DNA from: Prevotellaceae bacterium | GTDB lineage: Bacteria > Bacteroidota > Bacteroidia > Bacteroidales > Bacteroidaceae | Reading direction: 5' to 3' | DNA: 33,438 nt | NCBI GenBank assembly: GCA_031262085.1 | Contig: JAISIN010000056.1 | Location: forward strand, 1 to 33,438 | The notes under the pieces: generated by a model | Told to the model about the DNA's origin: nothing | The model's database searches: none | The model's input: only the letters and a program-made list of their open reading frames with translations | Program-made: the position numbers and the translations under genes | Shown: positions 16,661 through 26,311 of the stretch, piece by piece | Layout of the letters: every line of letters begins with the position of its first letter | Numbering within the stretch: the stretch's first letter is position 1

Positions 16661-17847
16661 ATCGACTTCATCCGGCAGGTATATGTAATAGCCTGTCCCT
16701 GCTTCTATCCCTGTTCCTCCTGCCCCTTGCCTCCTGCTCCGGAGGCGGCAGGGGGGGGCAACATACCGCATCGGGCGGCGACACCCTGCAACTTCATTAT
16801 GCCGACTACCTGCGTCTCATCGACCGCCCGGGCTATACGTTGGCAGAGCTGCGCAATCCGTGGGACACCACCAAGCTGTTGCACACCTATATCTTGATAC
16901 CCGCCGCCGACAGCCTGCCCCCCACGGCGCATCTGCCCGAGGGCACCGTAGTGCGCACGCCCGTCCGCCGCTCCCTTGTCTACTCGTCCGTGCACCTGAG
17001 CCTGTTGAAAGATTTGGATGCACAAGCTGCCGTTGCCGGTGTGTGCGACCTGAAATACATTCGTATGCCGGAGATTCATACTGCCGTCCGAGGCGGAGCC
17101 ATAGCCGACTGCGGAGACAGCATGAATCCCGACATCGAACGTGTCATCTCTCTGCATCCCGATGCCATTCTGCTATCGCCCTTCGAGAACAGCGGCGGTT
17201 ACGGACGGGTAGAGAAGCTGGCTATCCCCCTGATAGAGTGCGCCGACTACATGGAGAGCAGCCCGCTGGGACGCGCCGAGTGGATGCGCTTCTACGGACG
17301 CCTCTACGGGCGGGCGGCGCAAGCCGACAGCCTGTTTGACGTGGTAGAGCAACACTACAATGCCATGAAGATGCAGGTTGCCGCCACCTCGCATCGCCCG
17401 TCGGTGATGTGCGACCTCATCACCGGCAGCACGTGGTACACCCCCGGCGGACAAAGTACCGTTGCCCGCCTTTATGCCGATGCCGGCGCACACTACATCT
17501 TTGCCGACGACACGCACACCGGCTCCCTGCCCTATACGTTCGAGCGCATCTACGAACGCGGTCGCGATGCCGACTTCTGGCTGATACGCTACAACCAACC
17601 TACCGACAAGACCTACTCCGAGCTGGCGTCGGAGTTTGCCGGCTATCGCGGCTTCCGTGCCTTTCGCGAATGCAACATTTACGGATGCAACACGGGCATA
17701 GTACCCTTCTACGAAGAGGTACCCTTTCATCCCGACCGATTCTTGCAAGACTTGATCCGGATATTCCATCCGGAAACGGTTCAGAACGCCGAACAGAAAT
17801 TCTATCGAAAACTTTCAATACAATCAGGATCACCGCATCAAATCTAA
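16657..17847 (+). CDS. btuF: Periplasmic B12-binding lipoprotein (BtuF-like)
   Basis: This is a 396-residue TroA/BtuF-fold binding protein. The signal peptide LSLLLSLFLLPLASC places the lipidated Cys at residue 27. The binding domain contains RRSLVYSSVHLSLLKDLDA, a GVCDLKYIRMPEI segment, NPDIERVISLHPDAILLSPF (the inter-lobe region) and GSTWYTPGGQSTVARLYADA. This architecture fits delivery of cobalamin from the receptor to an inner-membrane importer. The ATG overlaps the btuG stop (ATGA). A run of eight G bases (16751-16758) directly follows the lipobox codons and would frameshift the gene if it slipped. No btuC or btuD follows; the next gene is a sensor-regulator. Confidence 0.88.
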   Translation: MNRLHPAGICNSLSLLLSLFLLPLASCSGGGRGGQHTASGGDTLQLHYADYLRLIDRPGYTLAELRNPWDTTKLLHTYILIPAADSLPPTAHLPEGTVVRTPVRRSLVYSSVHLSLLKDLDAQAAVAGVCDLKYIRMPEIHTAVRGGAIADCGDSMNPDIERVISLHPDAILLSPFENSGGYGRVEKLAIPLIECADYMESSPLGRAEWMRFYGRLYGRAAQADSLFDVVEQHYNAMKMQVAATSHRPSVMCDLITGSTWYTPGGQSTVARLYADAGAHYIFADDTHTGSLPYTFERIYERGRDADFWLIRYNQPTDKTYSELASEFAGYRGFRAFRECNIYGCNTGIVPFYEEVPFHPDRFLQDLIRIFHPETVQNAEQKFYRKLSIQSGSPHQI

Positions 17848-18236
17848 TGTGGCTATCCTTAGCGATATATCAATGATTTATGCCTTCTATATTAAACATT
17901 ATGTCGTTCACATTTATTAGCGTTTTTTTTTTTTTGTTACCTAACTTTGTAATATCTTTGCCCGCGTGCTAATAATACATCCTCCTTAAAGCTTTCCAAT
18001 TCTACCCAAATATCCAAGTATGCAGAAAAGCGTCTGTCTGCTATCCAGTCCTATGTATTTTCAATGTTATGATGAGCCATCACGATGCTCCTACCGTTCT
18101 GCCCGTGGACACGCAGTCCGAATACGGAGTTGAGTGTGACTTTTGGGGGGTCGGCGTCAGATGCTATAATTGCGATCAATAGTGTCTGCGCCGACTGTTA
18201 TCCGGTCGTGCGATTGCAAAGAATTCACTTAGAACC
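17848..18236 (+). other. Gene-poor region with promoters and a structured stretch
   Basis: I see no convincing gene in these 389 bases. They contain a run of 13 T (17923-17935) and two perfect TAnnTTTG elements, TAACTTTG at 17942-17949 and TATCTTTG at 17953-17960. A TTTG at 17933-17936 is too close to either for a standard -33. An imperfect hairpin lies at 18150-18195 (GTCGGCG paired with CGCCGAC, then CAGA/TCTG and CTAT/ATAG). A 37-codon frame from 18020 has no coding signature. The region may be a long leader of the downstream regulator or encode a small RNA. Confidence 0.45.
17942..17960 (+). promoter_or_regulatory. Two overlapping candidate -7 elements
   Basis: TAACTTTG (17942-17949) and TATCTTTG (17953-17960) both match the Bacteroidota -7 consensus and are preceded by the T13 run. 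Transcription would begin around 17956-17967, about 355-365 bases before the regulator's ATG at 18321. Confidence 0.5.
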
Positions 18237-18258
18237 ATGAAGCAAACATTTTTTTTCA

Positions 18259-18266
18259 TACCTTTG
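18259..18266 (+). promoter_or_regulatory. -7 element of the hybrid two-component regulator gene
   Basis: TACCTTTG is a perfect -7 match with a predicted start near 18273, giving a leader of about 48 bases to the ATG at 18321. It lies inside the longest open frame (from 18237), which argues against the longer start. No clear -33 TTTG is seen; the spacer includes a T8 run. Confidence 0.5.
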
Positions 18267-18320
18267 CCCCGCATGAATCTAATAATTCTCATGTATCACC
18301 GAAACACAATAGTAAAAAGA

Positions 18321-21300
18321 ATGAAAAACATTATACGATTACTGGCTGTCTGCTTGTATCTACTGCTACCCAATAAAGCTGTGTCACAAGAATTTGCATT
18401 CAGTAGCATTAATGAGCAGTTTGGGATCTCGATGCGCGAGATCACCTCCATGGTGCGCGACGACGAAGGCTTCATTTGGGCAGCATCGCGTACAGGCATT
18501 CTGCGCATAGCTACCGACGATGCCCGCACCTACCCCCTCCCGTTTGCTACCACCGATGTCATGCAAGTGAAGTTGGCATATCGCGGCACCTTGCTGATAG
18601 CTGCCACCCAAAACGGACAAGTATTCCGCTTCAACCAGATTCAGAATCGGTTTGAGCTTTGGTTTATCCTCTCTTCCACGCTGGGTAACGACGGTTGGGT
18701 AACCAATCTGCTGATCGACTCCGAAAATAAAGTATGGATAAGTACCAGTTCGGGTATCTTTATCTGGACAGGCAACACCGTGATGCGAGCCTTCGACTGG
18801 CCTGCCGACCCCTCCTTTATAGCCACCATAGATGATGACAACTTACTGGCATTTTTCTCGTCTGCCACCTACCGCATCAACATCCGACAGCAGAGCTTGG
18901 AAAAACTGCGAGAGTCATTGCCCTACTCTATATCGGCTACCCATTACGACACCCGCAACCAGCGTATCTGGATAGGCACCTACGACGCCGGCTTGTGGCA
19001 GTACAACTTGATAGAGCAACAGCTTAGCAAAGCCGCCGTACCCAATTTTCCCAACATGATCGTTCGCGACATCATGCTGCCCGACACCACCTCTATTTGG
19101 GTAGGCATAGACGGCGGAGGTATCTGGATACTCGACGGCGAGGCACAGCATGTAAAACAGGTGCTGATCGAAGACCTCGACAACCCCTCATCCCTACGCG
19201 GCAATGGCGTGTATGCCCTGCTCACCGACGACCGTCACCGGGTGTGGACAGCTACCAACAGCGGCGGCGTGCAATATACCGAGATAGCACAACCCACCGT
19301 CAAGCATCTGGTGCATGGCATCAACAATCCGCAGTCGTTGCGCAACAATCAGGTGAACAACGTCCTTGTCGACAGCTACAACAACCTCTGGATAGCCACC
19401 AACGACGGCATCAGCCGGTTTGATGCCCACACCCGCAAATGGATGCATCTGTACACCGGACGCCAACTGATATTTCTGTCGCTGACCCTCGACAAACGCG
19501 GACACATCTACGCAGGCAGTTATGGAGCGGGGCTTTATGTGCTCGACGAAAAGACGGGACGCGAACTGCGTCACTATGACAAAAGCGACGGCGACCTCTT
19601 CGGCAACGGCGGATTTATCTTTGCCACCTATACCGACAGCAGCGGCGACGTATGGATGGGTGGCGTCAAAGGCAATGTATATTGCTATAACCCCGATAGC
19701 GGAAAACTCCGGTCGTATGACACCCAACCCGTCTACTGCTTTGCCGAGCTGGAACCCGGACAAATATTGATGGGATGCGCCTACGGGTTGTTGCTCATGG
19801 ACAAGGAGACAGGCAAATTAGATATGCTGTTGGCCAATCATACGATACACGATATAGCCGTCAGAGGACGCACCATGTGGATATGTACCTCGGGCGACGG
19901 AGTATTGGCGCTCGACATGGGTACCTCCGGACAAGCCGCCTTTCAACACTTCACCACCAATCTGGGACTTCCCAGCAACTATACCAAAAGCCTGCTGCTG
20001 ACCGACAGCACCCTGTGGATAGGCACCGACAACGGGTTGTGCCGCCTCAACCTGCACGACAAACGAATACGGACATTCACCGGTCAGCCGCTGCTGACCG
20101 ACGTGTCGTTCGGCATCAATGCCGCTTGCAGGCTGAACGACGGACGATTGGTATTCGGCACCAACCGTGGTGTAGTGGTGTTCGATTCCGACAAGCTCGA
20201 TGCTATCCGCTCGTCGGGACGCATCTATCTTTCCAACATCATCGTCTCCGGACGCTCCATTCGCGACATACCGTCATTCAAACTCAACACCCCCATCGAC
20301 AGCCTCACGACGCTGACTTTAGACTACCGGCAAAACTCCTTCATCCTGTCGGTCTTCCCGCTGGGGAACACCAGCCGCGCTGCCACCTTCTCATGGAAGC
20401 TCGAAGGGCAAGACAAGGAGTGGAGCGCATACAGCACCAACCGATTCATCACTTACACCAACCTGAAACCGGGACGCTACAATTTGCTCATCCGCCTATA
20501 CGACGGCACCATACTGTCGCAGCGACAACTAAGCATCCGGATTACCCCACCTTTCTGGCAAACGACGTGGTTCCGACTGCTCATCACGCTTCTCATCCTC
20601 GGATTGTTTACACTCGCGGTGCGCATCTATGTACAACGACTGCATCGCCGCTATACCGACGAGAAGATACGCTTCTTCACCCGCATGGCACACGATATAC
20701 GCACCTCGCTCATGCTTATCAAGGCGCCCATCGAAGAACTGCATAAAGAGGCTCAACTCTCTGCTTGGGGTGCCAAGTGCCTCGACATGGCATCCGAACA
20801 GACCACACAACTCACCGATACCGCTACCCAGTTGCTCGACTTTGAGAAACTCGACATCGGGCGCGAGCAGCCGCTCTTTGCCAACATCAACCTGACCGAT
20901 CTCATCAGCCGACGCATCAGCGTGCACGAATCATATGCTGCCGGACGTCATATAGAGCTTGTTACCGACCTCAGTCCCGAGAGCTACTGGACACAGGTCG
21001 ATGCCCGCATGATAGAACGGGTGATAGACAATCTGCTCTCAAATGCCGTGAAATATTCACCCGCAGGCAGCCGCATCGAAGTGACATTCGCCGGAGGAGC
21101 CGAAGCGTGGATGCTACGCGTCAAAGACCACGGCATGGGCATCAGCAAGACGGCGCAGCACAAGCTATTCCGCGAGTTCTACCGTAGCGAAAACGCCGTA
21201 AACACACAGATCGTAGGTTCGGGCATCGGATTGCTGATGACCAAGAAGTATGTCACCATACACGGCGGGAAGATCGACGTAACCAGCGAGTTGAACGTAG

Positions 21301-22151
21301 GCACCACCTTCGAAATCACCGTGCCGTTGCGCCTCATCCCCGAGACCAAGGCGGTCGATGCGCCCGAAACCAACAACGTCGACAACGAAATAGTAGAAGA
21401 TGTACGCGACATGCACATCCTCATCGTTGAAGACAACCGTGCTTTGCGCGAATTTATGGCGCATCCGCTGCGCGAACACTTCCGCGTAAGTACCGCCGGC
21501 AACGGCGTAGAGGCATGGGAGATGATCGGATCGCTGCAGCCCGACCTCGTCGTGTCCGACGTCATTATGCCGCTCATGGACGGGTTCGAGTTGTGCCGCC
21601 TCATCAAGTCGACTTACGAAACGTCGCACATTCCGGTGATCCTGCTCACCGCCCTCTCCGACAAGACCAATCAGATGCACGGACTGGGACTGGGCGCCGA
21701 CAACTATCTGGTGAAGCCTTTCGACATGGCGTTGCTGGCAAGTCGCATCACCTCCATCATCCGCAACCGCCGCACCGTGCTTCAGAAAGCCATCGAAGCA
21801 CAACGCGACGATACGCGCACCATCGTCACCAACCGCATCAACGACGAGTTTATCAAGAAAGCCATTGCCTGCGTGCGCGACAACATCAGCAACGAAACCT
21901 TCGGCAAGGAAGACTTTGCCTCTGCTCTCGCCCTGAGTCAGTCGTTACTCTACAAGAAGATCAAAGCCCTCACCAACCTGTCGGTGGTAGAGTTTATCCG
22001 TGAGATACGATTGAACTACGCCATGGAGCTGCTCCGGTCGAAGAAGTACAACGTGACGGAAGTAAGCGAGATGTGTGGATTCAACACCCCTGCCTACTTC
22101 AGCAAGGTGTTTAAGGAGCACTTCGGAAAGACCCCTACGGAGGTGATGTAG
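18321..22151 (+). CDS. Hybrid two-component system sensor-regulator (HTCS)
   Basis: This is a 1276-residue single-chain signalling protein. From the ATG at 18321 it has a Sec signal peptide (MKNIIRLLAVCLYLLLPNKA), unlike the extended start at 18237. Domains in order: about 11 Reg_prop propeller repeats (for example EGFIWAASRTGILRI and NNLWIATNDGISRF), a Y_Y_Y domain (about 663-730), one membrane helix (about 750-772) and a HisKA domain with phospho-accepting His791 in MAHDIRTSL. These are followed by a HATPase (N-box Asn904/Asn908; DHGMG at 936), a receiver with Asp1080 and Lys1132, and a C-terminal AraC-type helix-turn-helix. Such proteins usually sense oligosaccharides in the periplasm and regulate an adjacent polysaccharide locus. 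No SusC/SusD pair lies here, so its target is unclear. Confidence 0.95.
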   Translation: MKNIIRLLAVCLYLLLPNKAVSQEFAFSSINEQFGISMREITSMVRDDEGFIWAASRTGILRIATDDARTYPLPFATTDVMQVKLAYRGTLLIAATQNGQVFRFNQIQNRFELWFILSSTLGNDGWVTNLLIDSENKVWISTSSGIFIWTGNTVMRAFDWPADPSFIATIDDDNLLAFFSSATYRINIRQQSLEKLRESLPYSISATHYDTRNQRIWIGTYDAGLWQYNLIEQQLSKAAVPNFPNMIVRDIMLPDTTSIWVGIDGGGIWILDGEAQHVKQVLIEDLDNPSSLRGNGVYALLTDDRHRVWTATNSGGVQYTEIAQPTVKHLVHGINNPQSLRNNQVNNVLVDSYNNLWIATNDGISRFDAHTRKWMHLYTGRQLIFLSLTLDKRGHIYAGSYGAGLYVLDEKTGRELRHYDKSDGDLFGNGGFIFATYTDSSGDVWMGGVKGNVYCYNPDSGKLRSYDTQPVYCFAELEPGQILMGCAYGLLLMDKETGKLDMLLANHTIHDIAVRGRTMWICTSGDGVLALDMGTSGQAAFQHFTTNLGLPSNYTKSLLLTDSTLWIGTDNGLCRLNLHDKRIRTFTGQPLLTDVSFGINAACRLNDGRLVFGTNRGVVVFDSDKLDAIRSSGRIYLSNIIVSGRSIRDIPSFKLNTPIDSLTTLTLDYRQNSFILSVFPLGNTSRAATFSWKLEGQDKEWSAYSTNRFITYTNLKPGRYNLLIRLYDGTILSQRQLSIRITPPFWQTTWFRLLITLLILGLFTLAVRIYVQRLHRRYTDEKIRFFTRMAHDIRTSLMLIKAPIEELHKEAQLSAWGAKCLDMASEQTTQLTDTATQLLDFEKLDIGREQPLFANINLTDLISRRISVHESYAAGRHIELVTDLSPESYWTQVDARMIERVIDNLLSNAVKYSPAGSRIEVTFAGGAEAWMLRVKDHGMGISKTAQHKLFREFYRSENAVNTQIVGSGIGLLMTKKYVTIHGGKIDVTSELNVGTTFEITVPLRLIPETKAVDAPETNNVDNEIVEDVRDMHILIVEDNRALREFMAHPLREHFRVSTAGNGVEAWEMIGSLQPDLVVSDVIMPLMDGFELCRLIKSTYETSHIPVILLTALSDKTNQMHGLGLGADNYLVKPFDMALLASRITSIIRNRRTVLQKAIEAQRDDTRTIVTNRINDEFIKKAIACVRDNISNETFGKEDFASALALSQSLLYKKIKALTNLSVVEFIREIRLNYAMELLRSKKYNVTEVSEMCGFNTPAYFSKVFKEHFGKTPTEVM

Positions 22152-22167
22152 GAATGAGGTTACATAC

Positions 22168-23295
22168 TTATTTCATCTTCAGCGTCAGCTTCACCCGCCC
22201 GTCTTCTATGGTTTCTTCCATCGAGGTGGTGAGTCCGCGGATGATGGCAAGGCTGATCAGGTCGGCATCGTCGCCTCCGGTGATACTACCCAGTGAGCTT
22301 TTACTGCTAAAGATGATCTCCACCGTATCGTTACTTTCCGAGTAGTCGAGTTCGAGGTCTATACCTTCGGCATCGACCACGGCTTGATTGCGTTGCGCCA
22401 TCACGGCGTTCTCTTCGGAGGCGGTGAAAAACGCCAGTTGCAGACACTCCTCAATGAGGTGTAGCACGTTGTCGGTGCGCTGCTGACTGAAGATGTGTTT
22501 CTCGCAGAACGTCTGTACCTGTGCATTGAGTGTATAGAGGTCGTATCCGGCAAAGGCAATGTGGAAATGAAAGCTGCGTATGCGGTTGATGAACGCCCGT
22601 GTCTTCTCGCGCTTGGCATGGTTGAATATCTCATCGGGCGTACCCTCTTCGTAGATGATGCCCTCGTCCATGAAGAAGATGCGGGTAGATACGTCGCGGG
22701 CAAACTTCATCTCGTGGGTTACGATGGCCATCGTCATGCCCTCTTTGGTGAGGCGGCGTATTACTCCGAGCACCTCGCTCACCATGGTCGGGTCGAGGGC
22801 AGAGGTAGGTTCGTCGAACAAAATGATTTCCGGATCCATCGACAGGCAGCGGGCAATCGCCACGCGCTGCTTCTGTCCGCCCGACAGTTCGGCAGGGAAA
22901 GCGTTCTCTTTCTCCGACAATCCCACCATCTTGAGCAGTTCGCGCCCGCGCTCTGCGGCTTTTGCCTGATCGTGGTTCAGCAACTTCACCGGACCGATGG
23001 TGAGATTCTCCAGCACCGTGAGATGTTCGAAGAGATTGAAGTTCTGAAACACCATGCCCATCTTGCGGCGCAGCAGCGGCACGTTGGTTTTGGGCGCCAA
23101 GATGTCTTCGCCGTCGATGTATATGTGTCCGCTGGTGGGTGGGTCGAGCAGGTTGATGCAACGCAGGAAGGTGCTCTTGCCCGTGCCCGACGGACCGATG
23201 ATGGAGATCACTTCTCCTTTTTGTATCTCGGCATTGACATCGCGCAGCACGTGCAGATCGCCAAATTGTTTAGTAAGATGTTTTACCTGTATCAT
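22168..23295 (-). CDS. Polar amino acid ABC transporter ATPase with extra C-terminal HATPase-like domain
   Basis: This is a 375-residue protein. Residues 1-240 are a GlnQ/HisP-type ATPase: Walker [10 protein letters not shown] (34-42), Q-loop Gln84, signature LSGGQ (137-141), Walker B IILFDEP (157-163) and switch His194. GlnQ proteins normally end near 240-250, so about 135 residues are extra. By eye they follow the RsbW/HATPase_c_2 pattern of the phosphatase-kinase encoded at the head of this cluster: a helix with IEECLQLAF (282-290), strands [10 protein letters not shown] and TVEIIFSS, then [12 protein letters not shown] and a final strand VKLTLKMK. The Glu pair lies 92-93 residues from the C-terminus in both proteins, but the N-box Asn (Leu287 here) and DxG box are lost. 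Its ATG overlaps the permease stop by four bases. Confidence 0.92.
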   Translation of the reverse strand: MIQVKHLTKQFGDLHVLRDVNAEIQKGEVISIIGPSGTGKSTFLRCINLLDPPTSGHIYIDGEDILAPKTNVPLLRRKMGMVFQNFNLFEHLTVLENLTIGPVKLLNHDQAKAAERGRELLKMVGLSEKENAFPAELSGGQKQRVAIARCLSMDPEIILFDEPTSALDPTMVSEVLGVIRRLTKEGMTMAIVTHEMKFARDVSTRIFFMDEGIIYEEGTPDEIFNHAKREKTRAFINRIRSFHFHIAFAGYDLYTLNAQVQTFCEKHIFSQQRTDNVLHLIEECLQLAFFTASEENAVMAQRNQAVVDAEGIDLELDYSESNDTVEIIFSSKSSLGSITGGDDADLISLAIIRGLTTSMEETIEDGRVKLTLKMK

Positions 23296-26200
23296 GATTT
23301 CTTCTTTTTAGAGAGTTTGCGCTTAGGGTCGGTGCCTGCGTCGAGTTGGTCGAGTAGCAGGGTAAACGCCCAAGCAATGAAGAAGTAAATAATTGCCACC
23401 AGTATCAGCGGGAAGAAGGCGTCGAAGGTCCGGCTGCGAATGATGTCGCTGGCTTTGGTTAAATCTTCTACGGCGATGTAGCCCACAATGGAGGTGGTCT
23501 TCACCAATGAGATAAACTCACCCTTGTAGACCGGCAGCACACGGCGTACTGCCTGCGGCAGGATGATGTACAGGAATGTTTTCACCTTGGTGAATCCCAT
23601 GGCAATACCTGCCTCGGTTTGTCCGCCGGGGATGCTCTCGATAGCGGTGCGGAACATCTCCGACACGTAGGCGGCAAAGTTCATCGCAAAGGCAAAGATA
23701 GCTACCGGAATGGCGTTGATGTTGACCTTGGCAAATATCACGTAGTACATGATCATGAGCAGCACCAATATAGGGGTGCCGCGCACAAGGGTGATATATC
23801 CTCGGGCTATGCCGTTGAGCAACGGACGGCGATTCATGCGCAGGAAGCAGATGCCTGCCCCGAACAGCGTACCCAGCAGCGCCGAGAGTACGGAAATGAT
23901 GAGCGTCACCCACAAGCCATCGACAATCAGCATGTATCGTTTCTCCTGAATGAGGTTGCTATCGAAGCTCTTCTTCAGGCTTTCCCACCAGCCGGGTTCC
24001 TCGTCGACATGCACGGTAGCGACAGCCGATTCTTCCGACTGCATAAACGCCCGCGTCACGAGCACCGTGGTTCCGGCATGTTGATAGCTGTCGCTGAAGA
24101 GATATTGTTTCTGTCGTTCGGAGGTTACCGCTATCTCTCCGCACAGCATATCGGCTCTTCCGGTAGAAAGCGCTTGCAACATGCCGCCAAAGTCGAACTT
24201 GCGAAACTCCACCTTGAGGTTGTGTGCCGAGGCATAGCGATAGATGATGTCGACATCCATTCCTGCCGGTTGTCCCTCCTTAATGAACGAGCAGGGCACA
24301 TCGGTCATGGTGGCTCCTACGACAATCGTTCCCCCCGATCCGTCGCCCGTCAAGCGGGGCAGCGGCATCGTTTCCCAACGTTCTGTCCAGTCCGACTGTA
24401 TCTTTTCGAGTTCGCCCGAGGCGCGCAGCCGTCGTATGGTAGCGCTCACCGAATCGCAGAGGGCGGCATCTTTCTTGTTGAAGCAGAAGCTATAATCCAC
24501 CTTGTACACCCCGTCGGCATAGAGGGCGAGGTTGGGGTTGATTTTTAGCAAGCCGGGGGTTACGGTTTCCCATGCTACGCCGGCATCGACTTTGTTGTTG
24601 TTCAGTGCCACTGCCAAGTCGGTCACGGTATTGAAGAAAGAGTAGTCGGCATCGGGATAGTTCGTTTTGAAGAACGCTTCGGCTTCGTCGCCTGTCACCA
24701 TGCCGATGCGTTTGTCTTTGAGTAGGTCGAGACGCTCTTTGGTGGACAGCCCGGCGATGCCGTCGAAAGCGGCGGGAGCGGCATCTGCCATCTTCTCTTT
24801 GAGCACAAGGATGTCGATAGGGTCGGCGGCATAAGGCTCGCTGAAGAGCATCCGTTTCTTCCGTTCCTCAGAGACGCTGATGTTGTCGCCGATGATGTCG
24901 CACTTGCCTGTCTCCACCGATGCCAGCATGGCGGTAAAGGGGAGCGGCGTAAGCTGCACTTTCATGTTATACTTGTTGGCAAAGCGATAGACGATGTCGA
25001 CGTTGGTACCTACCGGTTCGCCGTGGCGGATGGCAGATGCGGGCGCGCCTTCGAGCGAGCAGCCGAAGCGGAGCGTGCCTCCGCTACCGTCGCCGGTGAG
25101 TTTGGGTATAGACATGGTGTCGAAGTGGTTCTCCCATCCACTGAGCAGTGTTTTCATTTCGCCCGATGCCTTTAATTCGCGAATGAAGTCTGAGAACTTC
25201 TGCTCAAGCGCGGTATTCTTGGAGTTGAAAGCGAACGCCATATCTTGTTTTTCGAATCCGTCTATCAGTATTTTGACTGCGGGATTCTCCTTTTCCATCA
25301 GCACAGCCAAGCTATGCTCCATCATCATCGCGTCGCACTTACCTGCCATGAGCGCCATCGTCACATCGGCAGCCCGTTCAAAGTAAACACGTTTGGCATG
25401 GGGGAAATGTTGTCGTATCAAGGCGTCGTAGACCGATCCGGTCATGATGCCGAAGCGTATGTTTGCCAAGTCTGCGGCAGAGCGGTACTTCCCGTCGGTG
25501 CCGGATGGTTGGTTGTTGCTTCGCACGCCTATCAGGTCGCACGATTGCGAGAAGTAGGGTTCTGAGAAGTCGACGTTTTGCGCGCGTGCTTCGTTGATCT
25601 GGATGCTGTTGCCTATCATGTCGAGCTTACCCGAAACGATGCCCGGTATCAGTCCGCCAAAGTCCATCCGGTTCACCTTCAGCCGATATCCGAAGCGTTG
25701 TGCGAAGCGGTAAGCGAGGTCGACATCATATCCCACCAACTTGTTGTTGCGTATGGTAGAGAAGGGGTTGTCCATGCCGGTGGTACCGAAGTTGATCGTT
25801 CCGGCGTCTCCGTCGCTTTCGTCGGGCATGACGGCGGTATCGAAGTGCTGTTCCCACCGGGCGTACAAGGTATCCAGTTGCCCCGCCTCCTTCATTTCGT
25901 TCAGGAATTGGTTGAACCGGTTACGCAGTTTGTCATTTCCTTTTTTGAAGGCGAATCCCAATCCGGTCGAGGTGATGTCGCTCTGTATCACATAGAGGCG
26001 GTTGTTGCTCTCGAGCGCCAATCGTGAGGCATCGGTGTTGACCAACGCAGCATCGATCTTGTTCGCTTGCAGAGCGGCAAGGGCAGTGGGTGCGATGTCG
26101 AACGTTTCGATAGTCGACTTCGTGAAATACTTTCGTCCGAAGTCCTCTTGTGCCGATCCGAGAAGTACGCCTATTCGCTTGCCGGCATATTGTTCGGCAA

Positions 26201-26303
26201 GATTGCCGATAGGGGTACCCTCCTGCTGCTTCTGCCCGCCGCCGCATGCGGCAACGAGCAGAGCAAGCAGCGTTAGGGAAAGCAAACGCTGTAACTGTTT
26301 CAT
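23292..26303 (-). CDS. Fusion of triple permuted substrate-binding repeats with an amino acid ABC permease
   Basis: This is a 1003-residue lipoprotein-permease fusion (lipobox LLVAAC, Cys20). Three repeats occupy about 42-262, 282-503 and 531-751. Each runs C-lobe first ([27 protein letters not shown]), then a linker (GDGSGGT in the second and third), then an N-lobe ending FSEPY or FSDSY. The carboxylate-binding Arg is kept in each N-lobe (Arg240, Arg481, Arg730). The amino-group Asp expected in each C-lobe is replaced by Asn89, Glu329 or Trp578. The permease (about 795-990) has the EAA-type loop [20 protein letters not shown], as in HisM/GlnP-type importers. The ligand is probably one or more polar amino acids. 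It is eight bases after the STAS gene. Confidence 0.93.
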   Translation of the reverse strand: MKQLQRLLSLTLLALLVAACGGGQKQQEGTPIGNLAEQYAGKRIGVLLGSAQEDFGRKYFTKSTIETFDIAPTALAALQANKIDAALVNTDASRLALESNNRLYVIQSDITSTGLGFAFKKGNDKLRNRFNQFLNEMKEAGQLDTLYARWEQHFDTAVMPDESDGDAGTINFGTTGMDNPFSTIRNNKLVGYDVDLAYRFAQRFGYRLKVNRMDFGGLIPGIVSGKLDMIGNSIQINEARAQNVDFSEPYFSQSCDLIGVRSNNQPSGTDGKYRSAADLANIRFGIMTGSVYDALIRQHFPHAKRVYFERAADVTMALMAGKCDAMMMEHSLAVLMEKENPAVKILIDGFEKQDMAFAFNSKNTALEQKFSDFIRELKASGEMKTLLSGWENHFDTMSIPKLTGDGSGGTLRFGCSLEGAPASAIRHGEPVGTNVDIVYRFANKYNMKVQLTPLPFTAMLASVETGKCDIIGDNISVSEERKKRMLFSEPYAADPIDILVLKEKMADAAPAAFDGIAGLSTKERLDLLKDKRIGMVTGDEAEAFFKTNYPDADYSFFNTVTDLAVALNNNKVDAGVAWETVTPGLLKINPNLALYADGVYKVDYSFCFNKKDAALCDSVSATIRRLRASGELEKIQSDWTERWETMPLPRLTGDGSGGTIVVGATMTDVPCSFIKEGQPAGMDVDIIYRYASAHNLKVEFRKFDFGGMLQALSTGRADMLCGEIAVTSERQKQYLFSDSYQHAGTTVLVTRAFMQSEESAVATVHVDEEPGWWESLKKSFDSNLIQEKRYMLIVDGLWVTLIISVLSALLGTLFGAGICFLRMNRRPLLNGIARGYITLVRGTPILVLLMIMYYVIFAKVNINAIPVAIFAFAMNFAAYVSEMFRTAIESIPGGQTEAGIAMGFTKVKTFLYIILPQAVRRVLPVYKGEFISLVKTTSIVGYIAVEDLTKASDIIRSRTFDAFFPLILVAIIYFFIAWAFTLLLDQLDAGTDPKRKLSKKKKS

Positions 26304-26311
26304 CTTCGGGA

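Noticed and set aside
17891..17935. Intrinsic terminator after btuF using the T13 run
   Set aside because: The bases before the T run are AT-rich and form no stable stem, so the T run alone is not enough to call a terminator.
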